This document shows, piece by piece, positions 1 to 5,975 of a stretch of 7,422 nucleotides of DNA. The stretch is taken from positions 1 to 7,422 of the forward strand of contig PWWF01000251.1 of the NCBI GenBank assembly GCA_003561595.1, read 5' to 3'. Origin of the DNA: Paracoccaceae bacterium. GTDB lineage: Bacteria > Pseudomonadota > Alphaproteobacteria > Rhodobacterales > Rhodobacteraceae. A model generated the notes under the pieces. The model had not been told where the DNA came from and did no database searches. It worked only from the letters and a program-made list of their open reading frames with translations. Numbering within the stretch: position 1 is the first letter of the stretch; the number at the start of each line of letters is the position of its first letter. A program made the position numbers and the translations under genes.

Positions 1-297
1 GCCGGGCTGGATATGCTGCAGGCGCGAAGTCAGCGGGCCGTCCGGCACCTTGATCGAGTAGAATTCCAGTTCCTCATCCCAGGAGGGCGAGGCGATGGAA
101 TAGGCGCGCAGCAGCGGTTTGCCATTCTCGCCCAACAGCCCGATCATCACGAACTCGCCCGACCGGAAGCGCAGGCTGCGCGGCCGCGTGCAGCGAAACG
201 CGAACAGCCGGTCGGTATAGTGCCGGACCGAGGTGACGGTCTGCGCATCCGGCAGGGTCGGGGTAGGTTTGGGTGATGGGGCAAGATGTTCGGTCAT
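1..297 (-). CDS. fpr: Ferredoxin/flavodoxin-NADP+ reductase, N-terminal part (runs off left edge)
   Basis: This is the first 99 residues of a cytosolic FAD flavoprotein that moves electrons between NADPH and ferredoxin or flavodoxin; family members are about 255-280 residues. What is visible is most of the FAD-binding beta-barrel. An FRSGEFVMIGL strand lies around residues 44-54. The diagnostic FAD-binding motif RAYSIASP spans residues 64-71, with Arg64, Tyr66 and Ser67. GPLTSRLQ at about 87-94 contacts the flavin pyrophosphate in relatives. The NADP-binding domain lies outside the window. The ATG at 295-297 is preceded on its strand by a GAAGG-type ribosome site about 10 bases upstream. The gene is divergent from the Lrp/AsnC regulator, and a 14-bp dyad sits 53 bases upstream of its start. 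The family call is confident; the physiological partner cannot be told from this fragment. Confidence 0.93.
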   Translation of the reverse strand, partial: MTEHLAPSPKPTPTLPDAQTVTSVRHYTDRLFAFRCTRPRSLRFRSGEFVMIGLLGENGKPLLRAYSIASPSWDEELEFYSIKVPDGPLTSRLQHIQPG

Positions 298-349
298 CAC
301 GATCGCCTTCGCTGTCGCTGTTCTCTTATCTGCAGGCTGCACCTACGCC

Positions 350-363
350 TTGACACAGGTCAA
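350..363. promoter_or_regulatory. Perfect dyad TTGAC-N4-GTCAA in the fpr/lrp intergenic region
   Basis: The 14 bases TTGACACAGGTCAA form a perfect 5-4-5 inverted repeat, lying 53 bases upstream of the fpr start codon. Each arm resembles a -35 hexamer (TTGACA rightward, TTGACC leftward), but I find no convincing -10 at 16-18 bases in either direction. It may be an operator for fpr or the divergent regulator. This is inference; the symmetry itself is seen directly. Confidence 0.4.
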
Positions 364-410
364 CTGCAAGCGCGCTTTTGGTCGCAACGCAGTGCGAGCG
401 CCCCCGAATC

Positions 411-437
411 TGCCAGTTTGTTCCGATTTGACTGGCA
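411..437. promoter_or_regulatory. Dyad TGCCAGT-N13-ACTGGCA upstream of the lrp-type gene
   Basis: Two perfect 7-base arms (411-417 and 431-437) are separated by 13 bases, giving a 20-base centre-to-centre distance, about two helical turns. The right arm overlaps a candidate -35 (TTGACT, 428-433). That geometry suits a dimeric or higher-order regulator such as the adjacent Lrp/AsnC protein controlling its own gene. Autoregulation is common in that family but is not shown by the sequence. Confidence 0.42.
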
Positions 438-457
438 ATTTCCGCAAGAACCAAGAT
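428..457 (+). promoter_or_regulatory. Candidate sigma70-type promoter for the Lrp/AsnC gene
   Basis: TTGACT (428-433) is a five-of-six match to a -35 box. An 18-base spacer leads to CAAGAT (452-457), a weak -10, in an unusually A-rich stretch for this genome. It would start transcription roughly 30-35 bases before the ATG at 498. The -35 is good and the -10 is poor. Confidence 0.35.
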
Positions 458-497
458 AAAATTCCCAAAACCGCCCAACCTACAGGCAATATCCCTC

Positions 498-974
498 ATG
501 GCTGACACGCTCGACGATCTGGATCGCCGCATCCTGGCAGAACTGCAACGCGATGCAAGCCAGTCGCTGGATGACATCGCAGGGCGCGTGGGTTCCAGCA
601 AGACGCCGGTCTGGAATCGCATCCGCAAGCTGCGCAAGGCCGGGGTGATTCTGCGTGACACCGTTTTGCTGGACCCCGAATCGCTGGGGCTGGAGGCGTG
701 TTTCTTCGTGCTCGTGCGCACCTCGGCGCATGAGGCCGACTGGCAGGCGCGCTTTCTGCAGGCTGTCCGCCAGCGCCCCGAAGTGCTGGAAGCCCACAGG
801 CTGGCGGGCGATATAGACTATATCCTGAAAGTGCGCGTGCCCAATGCCCGCGCCTATGACCGCTTCTATCAGGCGCTGATCTCTGAGGTGACGATCCATA
901 ACGTCACCGCGCTGCTGTCGATGGAAGAGATCAAATCCACGACCGAATTGCCGCTGGAGCAGACGCGCAGCTAG
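498..974 (+). CDS. Lrp/AsnC-family transcriptional regulator
   Basis: The 158-residue length is normal for Lrp/AsnC proteins. The N-terminal LDDLDRRILAELQRDA segment (residues 5-20) leads into a winged helix-turn-helix at about residues 22-50, whose recognition helix lies in SSKTPVWNRIRKLRKAG. A RAM/AsnC ligand-binding and oligomerisation domain occupies about 65-150, with the typical GDIDYILKV strand at 104-112 and a STTELPL end at 147-153. Such proteins bind amino acids or related effectors and act as dimers to octamers on DNA. The gene is divergent from fpr with 200 bases between starts, so it may control fpr, itself or both. The ribosome site before ATG 498 is weak (AGG at 484-486). The specific effector cannot be inferred. 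Confidence 0.93.
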   Translation: MADTLDDLDRRILAELQRDASQSLDDIAGRVGSSKTPVWNRIRKLRKAGVILRDTVLLDPESLGLEACFFVLVRTSAHEADWQARFLQAVRQRPEVLEAHRLAGDIDYILKVRVPNARAYDRFYQALISEVTIHNVTALLSMEEIKSTTELPLEQTRS

Positions 975-1034
975 ACGGGGTGGCATGAGGCAGGCAGTTG
1001 TGTTCTGCTGCCACGACTGAATGGAGGATGCCCC
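975..1034. other. Short gap after the Lrp/AsnC gene with an imperfect dyad
   Basis: The gap holds 6-base arms GTGGCA (980-985) and TGCCAC (1009-1014), with an inner GCAG/CTGC pair (994-997 and 1005-1008). The structure could fold as a hairpin in the transcript, but no T-run follows, so it is not a standard intrinsic terminator. A strong GGAGG ribosome site (1023-1027) sits 7 bases before the next ATG. I see no clear promoter. Confidence 0.3.
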
Positions 1035-1649
1035 ATGCGTGTCACCCTGCCCTTGATCACGGCCTGCTTCGCCTGTCTTGCCGGTCTTGCCAGCGCCCAT
1101 GACCTGCCGCGCCTGCATGACGTGCAGGGGGTGGCATCGGATGATGTGCTGAATGTCCGCTCCGACCCCGGGGCCGGGTCCGAGATTGTTGGCGAGCTGG
1201 CCCCTGATGCGCGCGGGGTCGAGGTGATCGCCCGCAATGACGCGGGCACATGGGGGCAGGTCAATATTCAGGAGAGGTCGGGCTGGGTGTCGCTGCGCTA
1301 TATGGAGCCGCGCGATCATGAGTTCGACGCGCATAACCTGCCCGTGGGCCTGAGCTGCTATGGGACAGAGCCGTTCTGGTCGCTGACCAACATGGATGGC
1401 AGCATGCGCTATGAGGCGCCGATTGAGGACGCGCAGGACATGCCCATCGAGACGACACAAACCGTCCAAGGGCGCAATGACCTGCGCCGCATGGTCCGGA
1501 TGCGCGGCCCTGACGGCACGGCCTCGGGTTTCCTCTATCAGGCCGCGTGCAATGACGGGATGAGCGACCGGAATTTCGCGCTGTCGATCGGGCTGATGGT
1601 GGGGCCGGACGGACCGCTCTTCAGCGGGTGCTGCACGCTCAGCCGCTGA
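1035..1649 (+). CDS. Secreted SH3b-domain protein with COG3650-like C-terminal domain
   Basis: This 204-residue protein has an N-terminal export signal (hydrophobic core about 3-20, likely signal peptidase I cleavage after ALASA-type LASA at residue 21). An SH3b domain follows at about 35-92, shown by VLNVRSDPGAGSEIVGEL and the closing GWVSLRYM. The C-terminal part (about 104-204) begins SCYGTEPFWSL and contains ACNDGMSDRNF. It resembles the uncharacterised COG3650-type domain by my recollection. Four cysteines (108, 172, 199, 200) suit periplasmic disulfides. GGAGG seven bases before ATG 1035 supports the start. The likely role is in the periplasm or at the cell wall, since SH3b domains often bind peptidoglycan or proteins; the actual function is unknown. 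Its last 11 bases overlap the 3' end of the convergent gene. Confidence 0.85.
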   Translation: MRVTLPLITACFACLAGLASAHDLPRLHDVQGVASDDVLNVRSDPGAGSEIVGELAPDARGVEVIARNDAGTWGQVNIQERSGWVSLRYMEPRDHEFDAHNLPVGLSCYGTEPFWSLTNMDGSMRYEAPIEDAQDMPIETTQTVQGRNDLRRMVRMRGPDGTASGFLYQAACNDGMSDRNFALSIGLMVGPDGPLFSGCCTLSR

Positions 1650-2103
1650 TCTGCGCCCTCTCCAGCGCGTCCAGCCAGCGCGTCAGCCGCGCGCGGTTCA
1701 CCCCCATGTCCGAATACCCGAATCGCGAACGGGCAAAGGCCAGCAGCATCGCCCCCTCGCCTGCCGGCTCAATCAGCACCGAAGTATAGTCAGGATACCC
1801 CATCAGCGGCGTACGGCTGATATAGGTCATGTGCAGGCCCTCGACCGACCCGGCCAGCAGCCGCGCGCCATCAGCGCGCGCCACGTCATCCAGCCGCGCG
1901 GCCAGATCGGCGGGTGGCATCTGATAGACACGCGGCATGGCATCGCCGCCCGCCATGCGGATCAGGTGGAAATTGGGCGTGGGCGGGCGCGACACAAGGC
2001 GCGGGTCCTCATGCCAATGCGCGGGGTCCGACGGGGCCAGCCGGATATAGGCCAGCATGGCGCCCCCCGCGACCAGCGCGACAAGCAGGATCAGCTTTAT
2101 CAT
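1639..2103 (-). CDS. DUF1499 family protein with N-terminal membrane anchor
   Basis: This 154-residue protein begins with one hydrophobic segment (residues 3-20, MIKLILLVALVAGG and onward), probably a signal anchor or uncleaved signal. The rest resembles DUF1499. The strongest evidence is the C-terminal RSRFGYSDMGVNRARLTRWL block (126-144), together with YPDYTSVLIEP at about 103-113. The biochemical role of DUF1499 is not established. Its ATG overlaps the stop of the upstream agmatinase gene as ATGA (2100-2103), so it is probably translated by coupling from the same mRNA. No separate promoter is needed. Its 3' end overlaps the convergent SH3b gene by 11 bases. Confidence 0.85.
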   Translation of the reverse strand: MIKLILLVALVAGGAMLAYIRLAPSDPAHWHEDPRLVSRPPTPNFHLIRMAGGDAMPRVYQMPPADLAARLDDVARADGARLLAGSVEGLHMTYISRTPLMGYPDYTSVLIEPAGEGAMLLAFARSRFGYSDMGVNRARLTRWLDALERAQISG

Positions 2104-3071
2104 TGCGCGCGCTCCCGCAACGCGCAGGCATAAAGCGCGATCAGTTCCATTCCCACATGCGCCCCCATGATGGCTGTTGCCTCGGTCGGGTCATGCGCGG
2201 GGCAGACCTCGACCACATCGCCACCGGTCAGATTGATCCCGGCCAGCCCGCGCAGGATGACGGCGACCTGATTGGGGGTCAACCCGTTCCAGACCGGGGT
2301 GCCGGTGCCCGGCGCATAGCCGGGGTCAAAGGCATCTATATCGAAACTCAGATAGCAGGGACAGTCGCCCACGATCTCGCGCACCTGCGCGGCCACGGCA
2401 CGCGGCCCGGCCTCATGCACCTCGAACGCATCGATGACATTCAGGCCGCAATAATCCTCGCATTCGGTGCGAATGCCGATCTGGACGGATTGCGCAGGCG
2501 CGATCAGCCCCTCTTTCACGGCGCGGTACATCATCGTGCCGTGATCCATCCGCGCCGGGTCATCCTCGGGCCAAAGGTCGGAATGCGCATCGAACTGGAT
2601 CACGCTGAGTGGGCCGAACCGTTCGGCATGGGCGCGCAGGATGGGCAGCGTGATGAAATGATCCCCGCCCAGAACCAGCGTGCCCGCGCCCGCATTCAGG
2701 ATCGTGGCGATATGGGCGCGCAACGCATCGGGAAACCGCGCCAGATGCCCCGGATCATAAGCCAGATCGCCGTAATCGATGACCGAACAGGTGCTGAGCG
2801 GGTCGAACCCCCAGCCATAGGGCGGAAAGCAGGGCTGCAGGCTGCTGGCCGCGCGAATCGCGCGCGGCCCGAACCGCGCCCCCGGCCGGTGAGAGGTCGC
2901 CTGATCGAAACAGACCCCGGTCACGGCCAGATCCACCCCGGTCAGATCCTTGGTGAACCGGCGGCGCAGGAAAGAGGGGACGCCCCCGAATGTCGCCTCA
3001 TAGGACAGGCCGCGCAGATCGGCGCGTGTGAGGGCGGTATCAACGTCGCGCCCCGGGGGTTCAAGTGACAT
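2100..3071 (-). CDS. speB: Agmatinase (agmatine ureohydrolase)
   Basis: This cytosolic binuclear-manganese hydrolase of the arginase/ureohydrolase superfamily is predicted to split agmatine into putrescine and urea. At 323 residues it matches the usual length. All metal-ligand motifs are present: GGDH (His138), DAHSD (Asp161, His163, Asp165) and SFDIDAFDP (Asp244, Asp246). MDHGTMMYRAVKEGL at 175-189 and APGTGTPV at 253-260 match agmatinases better than arginases. Glu288 lies in the GGDVVEVCPAHD block. GAGG eight bases upstream of ATG 3071 supports the start. The gene overlaps the DUF1499 gene by ATGA and is divergent from the FAD oxidoreductase. Related ureohydrolases acting on guanidino acids (guanidinobutyrase, guanidinopropionase) share these motifs, so the substrate is likely but not certain. 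Confidence 0.9.
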   Translation of the reverse strand: MSLEPPGRDVDTALTRADLRGLSYEATFGGVPSFLRRRFTKDLTGVDLAVTGVCFDQATSHRPGARFGPRAIRAASSLQPCFPPYGWGFDPLSTCSVIDYGDLAYDPGHLARFPDALRAHIATILNAGAGTLVLGGDHFITLPILRAHAERFGPLSVIQFDAHSDLWPEDDPARMDHGTMMYRAVKEGLIAPAQSVQIGIRTECEDYCGLNVIDAFEVHEAGPRAVAAQVREIVGDCPCYLSFDIDAFDPGYAPGTGTPVWNGLTPNQVAVILRGLAGINLTGGDVVEVCPAHDPTEATAIMGAHVGMELIALYACALRERAQ

Positions 3072-3129
3072 GGTGCTTTCCTCTCTGTGCGAAACCTCTA
3101 TCCTGGCGCGCAGGCGACCCGAGGCCAGA
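3072..3129. promoter_or_regulatory. Divergent control region between agmatinase and FAD oxidoreductase genes
   Basis: Only 58 bases separate the two start codons, so both promoters and both ribosome sites must overlap here. Rightward, TATCCT (3099-3104) could be a -10, with a weak TTTCCT -35 at 3077-3082 and a 16-base spacer. Leftward, I see no convincing pair. A weak CCTG-N5-CAGG dyad lies at 3102-3114. The palindrome found upstream of the aminotransferase does not recur here. Confidence 0.4.
3121..3124 (+). promoter_or_regulatory. Ribosome binding site deciding the FAD oxidoreductase start
   Basis: GAGG lies five bases before ATG 3130. The frame remains open upstream to 3028, but those codons overlap the agmatinase start and encode no family-like sequence. 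This site therefore supports starting at MLYELIGHDPSRWP, where the homology-like N-terminus begins. Confidence 0.6.
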
Positions 3130-4434
3130 ATGCTTTACGAACTCATCGGACATGACCCATCGCGCTGGCCAGACAGTTACTGGCGCGCAAGCTGCCCGGC
3201 GCTGCCCCCCTGCCCACCGCTTCTGGGCCGCAGCACTGTCGATGTTGCGATCATCGGCGCAGGCTATGCTGGCCTGAATGCCGCGCTGGAACTGGTCGAG
3301 GCGCATGGCGCCAGCGTCGCCGTGCTGGAGGCCGCGCAACCTGGCTGGGGGGCATCGGGGCGCAATGGCGGATTCTGTTGCCTTGGCGGCACGAAACTGG
3401 ACGCGCCCGCCATCACGCGGCGAATCGGCGCGGCGGGCACCGCCGAATGGGATGCGTTCGAACATGCGGCCATCGCGCGCGTGCGCGACAATCTGGACCG
3501 CTACCGGATCGATGCCCGGACGACCGAGACGGGCGAGATCCAGCTTGCCGCAAATGCGCGCGCCTGGGCACGGATGCAGCGCGCGGGGGGCGAGGTTCTG
3601 AGCGCGACCGAATTGCGCGACTGCGGGCTGAATACAGGCGTCTACCTCGGTGGCGCGATGACGCGCGCGGGCTTTGGCCTGCACCCCTATGCCTATGTCA
3701 CCGGGCTTGCTCGCGCAGCACTGGCCGTGGGCGTCGCGCTGCATGGCGACAGCCGGGTGACACGCCTGACGCCCGCACAAGACGGTTGGCAGGTTAACAC
3801 CGCGCAAGGGCAATTGCAGGCGCGGCAGGTGCTGATCGCCACCAATGGCTATAGTGACGAACGCCTGCCAGGTTGGCTGCACAGGCGCATTCTGCCTGCG
3901 CTGTCGCATGTGATGGTCACCGAACCGATTGGCCCTGCCGACCTGCAGGCGCAGGGCTGGACACGCCATCTGATGGCCTACGACTCGCGCACCTTGCTGC
4001 ATTACTTCCGCCTGCTGCCCGACAATCGCATGCTGTTCGGCGCGCGCGGCGGGATGTCCTTTCGCCCGGCCCCGGTCGCCCGCTTCGCGCGCGACGCCCG
4101 TCAGGCATTCGACATGATCTTTCCGGCATGGCGCGCCGTGCCTGCGGCCTATCACTGGAACGGTCTGGTCTGCCTGACGAGCAGCCGCGCGCCCTATATC
4201 GGGCCGGTGCCGGGCGCGCAGGGCCTGTTTCTGGCGCTTGGCTGGCACGGCAACGGCGTTGCCGCCGCATCCGAGGGCGGGCGCTGCGCCGCCCGCGTGC
4301 TGATGGGCGTGGCGGATGCCGCCCCAAGGCTGACACGCCGCCCCCCGCCCCGCTTCCCGCTGCCGCGCAAACTGGCGCTGCGCGCGGGCATGGCGCTGGC
4401 CGGGCTGGCCGATGGCAAGCTGCGTCCGCGCTGA
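3130..4434 (+). CDS. FAD-dependent amine oxidoreductase, PuuB/OrdL-like (DAO family)
   Basis: This 434-residue protein is of the glycine-oxidase/DAO fold. A Rossmann dinucleotide motif VAIIGAGYAGLNAAL (39-53; Gly43, Gly45, Gly48) is followed by the ADP-ribose-binding Glu67 in VAVLEA. GWGASGRNGGF at 72-82 is typical of PuuB/OrdL-type enzymes. QVLIATNGYS at 233-242 is the second flavin-contact strand. A C-terminal GLFLALGWHGNGVAAASEGGR block (365-385) closes the FAD site. PuuB oxidises gamma-glutamylputrescine; relatives oxidise other amines or sarcosine-like substrates. Placement between agmatinase and a SpuC-like aminotransferase points to polyamine breakdown. No puuA-like gene is in the window, so the gamma-glutamylated route cannot be assumed. 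The C-terminal tail after about residue 398 is rich in Arg and Pro. Confidence 0.88.
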   Translation: MLYELIGHDPSRWPDSYWRASCPALPPCPPLLGRSTVDVAIIGAGYAGLNAALELVEAHGASVAVLEAAQPGWGASGRNGGFCCLGGTKLDAPAITRRIGAAGTAEWDAFEHAAIARVRDNLDRYRIDARTTETGEIQLAANARAWARMQRAGGEVLSATELRDCGLNTGVYLGGAMTRAGFGLHPYAYVTGLARAALAVGVALHGDSRVTRLTPAQDGWQVNTAQGQLQARQVLIATNGYSDERLPGWLHRRILPALSHVMVTEPIGPADLQAQGWTRHLMAYDSRTLLHYFRLLPDNRMLFGARGGMSFRPAPVARFARDARQAFDMIFPAWRAVPAAYHWNGLVCLTSSRAPYIGPVPGAQGLFLALGWHGNGVAAASEGGRCAARVLMGVADAAPRLTRRPPPRFPLPRKLALRAGMALAGLADGKLRPR

Positions 4435-4494
4435 GGGGGCGTGCCCTCTGCCAACCCGCAGCCCGATGGCGCACATCTGCCCCCTGCCCTTTGC
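4435..4494. other. Gap between convergent genes with GC-rich dyads, possible weak terminator
   Basis: AGGGGGC (4434-4440) is mirrored by GCCCCCT (4479-4485), 38 bases apart. A smaller GAGGG/CCCTC hairpin (4433-4437 and 4444-4448, six-base loop) starts at the stop codon of the FAD oxidoreductase. No T-run follows on either strand. Termination of the two facing transcripts may occur here, but by an unconvincing intrinsic signal. Confidence 0.25.
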
Positions 4495-5889
4495 TCAGGC
4501 CGCTGCCTTCAGCATCCCCTCGGCCTGCAGATAGGCATGGGTCTGATCCAGCGTTTTGCGCGCGCGGAACACCAGTTCATCAATATCGCCCGGTGTGATG
4601 ACAAGCGGGGGCGCAATCACCATCCGGTCGCCCACATGGCGCATCACCAGATTATTCCCAAACGAGAACTCGCGGCAGAACTGCCCCACTGTCCCCGGCT
4701 CCGCGTCGAATTTCGCGCGCACCGCCTTGTCAGGTGTCAGCGCAAGGCTTGCCATCATGCCGCGCGACACGGCCTCGCCCACCAGCGGATGATCGGCCAG
4801 CGCGCGCCAGGCCTGCGCAAGATACGGGGCCGTGTCAGCGCGCACACGCTCGATGATATGCTCTTCCTGCAATATGCGCAGGTTTTCCAGCGCCACAGCC
4901 GCCGCGACCGGGTGACCGGAATAGGTATAGCCGTGGTTGAACTCATCCTGCCCGATGGTCTGCGCCACCTCGTCACAGACGATCGACCCGCCAATCGGCT
5001 GATAGCCAGAGGAGAGGCCCTTGGCGATGGTCATGATATGCGGGCGGATGCCGTAACTCTGGCTGCCGAACCATTCGCCCAGACGCCCGAAACCGGTGAT
5101 CACCTCATCCGCGATCAGCAGGATGCCATATTGCGCAACGATGCGCTGGATCTCGGGCCAGTAGCTTTCGGGCGGGATGATCACGCCGCCCGCGCCCTGC
5201 ACCGGCTCGCCAATGAAACCCGCGACACGTTCAGGGCCGATGGCCAGGATCATCTCTTCCAGTTGCCGGGCGCGCGCGCGGCCGAATTCCTCGGGCGTGG
5301 CATCGCCCCCCTCGCCCCACCAATAGGGCTGGTCGATATGCACGATATCCGGAATCGGCAGCCCGCCCTGTGCATGCATTGCCGCCATCCCACCAAGCGA
5401 GGCGCTTCCCATGCTCGACCCGTGATAACCATTGCGCCGCGCAATGATCACCCGCCGCTCGGGCTGGCCCTTCAACGCCCAGTAGTGGCGGATCATACGG
5501 ATATTGGTGTCATTCGCCTCTGACCCGGAGCCTGCGAAGAACACATGGTTCAGATCGCCCGGCGCCAGTTCCGCCAGCTTTGCGGCAAGCTGCAGGGCGG
5601 GCACATGGCTGGTCTGGAAAAACGTGTTGTAATAGGGCAGCTCGCGCATCTGGCGCGCGGCGGCCTCGGCCAGCTCGGCCCGGCCATAGCCGATATTGAC
5701 GCACCACAGCCCCGCCATGCCGTCGATCAGCTCTTCGCCCTCGCTATCGGTCAGGCGCACGCCATCGGCGCGTGTGATGATGCGCGCGCCCTTCTTGCCC
5801 AGCGCTGTGTTGGCGGTGAACGGGTGCATGTGATGGGCCGCATCCAGCGCCTGCAATTCGGCCGTGGGCGGGGTGTTGGTCAAGACCAT
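4495..5889 (-). CDS. spuC: Class III PLP aminotransferase, SpuC-like (putrescine/diamine-pyruvate)
   Basis: This 464-residue fold-type I enzyme probably transfers an amino group from putrescine to pyruvate, giving 4-aminobutanal and alanine. GSGSEAND (120-127) binds the PLP phosphate. NGYHGSS lies at 153-159. ADEVITGFGR (260-269) holds the ring-nitrogen Asp261. IAKGLSSGY (288-296) carries the Schiff-base Lys290. The N-terminal HHMHPFT, the GMAGLWCVNIGYGR block and QPYWWGEGGD closely resemble Pseudomonas SpuC as I recall it. Related enzymes use beta-alanine, GABA, taurine or cadaverine, so substrate range is uncertain. AGGAG eight bases before the ATG supports the start. A candidate promoter and an 18-bp palindrome lie upstream, and a GntR gene is next on the same strand. 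Its 3' end faces the FAD oxidoreductase. Confidence 0.88.
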   Translation of the reverse strand: MVLTNTPPTAELQALDAAHHMHPFTANTALGKKGARIITRADGVRLTDSEGEELIDGMAGLWCVNIGYGRAELAEAAARQMRELPYYNTFFQTSHVPALQLAAKLAELAPGDLNHVFFAGSGSEANDTNIRMIRHYWALKGQPERRVIIARRNGYHGSSMGSASLGGMAAMHAQGGLPIPDIVHIDQPYWWGEGGDATPEEFGRARARQLEEMILAIGPERVAGFIGEPVQGAGGVIIPPESYWPEIQRIVAQYGILLIADEVITGFGRLGEWFGSQSYGIRPHIMTIAKGLSSGYQPIGGSIVCDEVAQTIGQDEFNHGYTYSGHPVAAAVALENLRILQEEHIIERVRADTAPYLAQAWRALADHPLVGEAVSRGMMASLALTPDKAVRAKFDAEPGTVGQFCREFSFGNNLVMRHVGDRMVIAPPLVITPGDIDELVFRARKTLDQTHAYLQAEGMLKAAA

Positions 5890-5907
5890 GATCGGGGCTC
5901 CTGTCGT

Positions 5908-5937
5908 GTCGGGCGCAAGGATACTCTGCGCCCCGAC
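5908..5937. promoter_or_regulatory. Dyad flanking the -10 of the aminotransferase promoter
   Basis: GTCGGGCGCA (5908-5917) pairs with TGCGCCCCGAC (5927-5937) apart from one extra C in the right arm. The nine-base centre (5918-5926) holds the candidate -10. As DNA it could be an operator over the promoter. As RNA read through from gntR it would form a GC-rich hairpin without a T-run. Confidence 0.35.
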
Positions 5938-5945
5938 CCCGTCAA
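5918..5945 (-). promoter_or_regulatory. Candidate sigma70-type promoter for the aminotransferase gene
   Basis: Reading leftward, TTGACG (5940-5945) is a five-of-six -35. A 16-base spacer leads to TATCCT (5918-5923), a four-of-six -10. Transcription would begin near 5911, leaving a leader of about 20 bases containing the AGGAG ribosome site (5898-5902). Confidence 0.5.
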
Positions 5946-5946
5946 G

Positions 5947-5964
5947 AGAATTTGATCAAATTCT
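5947..5964. promoter_or_regulatory. 18-bp perfect palindrome, candidate GntR operator
   Basis: AGAATTTGATCAAATTCT is a perfect palindrome, AT-rich in a GC-rich genome. It lies one base upstream of the candidate -35 and 58 bases from the aminotransferase start. Short AT-rich palindromes near a gene encoding a GntR regulator are typical of that family's operators. Its position would allow activation, or repression by blocking the -35. The symmetry is seen directly; the binding partner is inferred. Confidence 0.6.
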
Positions 5965-5975
5965 GGCACGCCCCC

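Noticed and set aside
233..505. 90-codon frame with a lipoprotein-like LLSAGC segment over the fpr/lrp gap
   Set aside because: It starts at a GTG inside fpr on the opposite strand and runs through the shared promoter region into the regulator gene. The lipobox-like stretch is probably chance.
1062..1067. Lipobox-like ITAC at residues 8-11 of the SH3b protein
   Set aside because: The hydrophobic region before Cys11 is too short for a lipoprotein signal; cleavage after residue 21 fits better.
480..1469. 329-codon open frame antisense to the Lrp/AsnC and SH3b genes
   Set aside because: It spans two well-supported genes and the gap between them, with no motif of its own.
1914..3068. 384-codon open frame antisense to agmatinase
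   Set aside because: The opposite strand encodes all metal-binding motifs of agmatinase. This frame is low-complexity and Arg/Gly rich with no family features.
3028..3129. Upstream in-frame starts for the FAD oxidoreductase
   Set aside because: These codons overlap the divergent agmatinase start and give no family-like sequence; ATG 3130 has a GAGG ribosome site.
3061..4476. 471-codon open frame antisense to the FAD oxidoreductase
   Set aside because: It mirrors a gene with complete FAD motifs. Its composition is rich in Arg, Ala, Gln and His, as expected for an antisense shadow in GC-rich DNA, and it shows no recognisable domain.
4441..5523. 360-codon open frame antisense to the aminotransferase
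   Set aside because: It is a shadow of a clear PLP enzyme; it is rich in Arg, His and Asp and has no domain.
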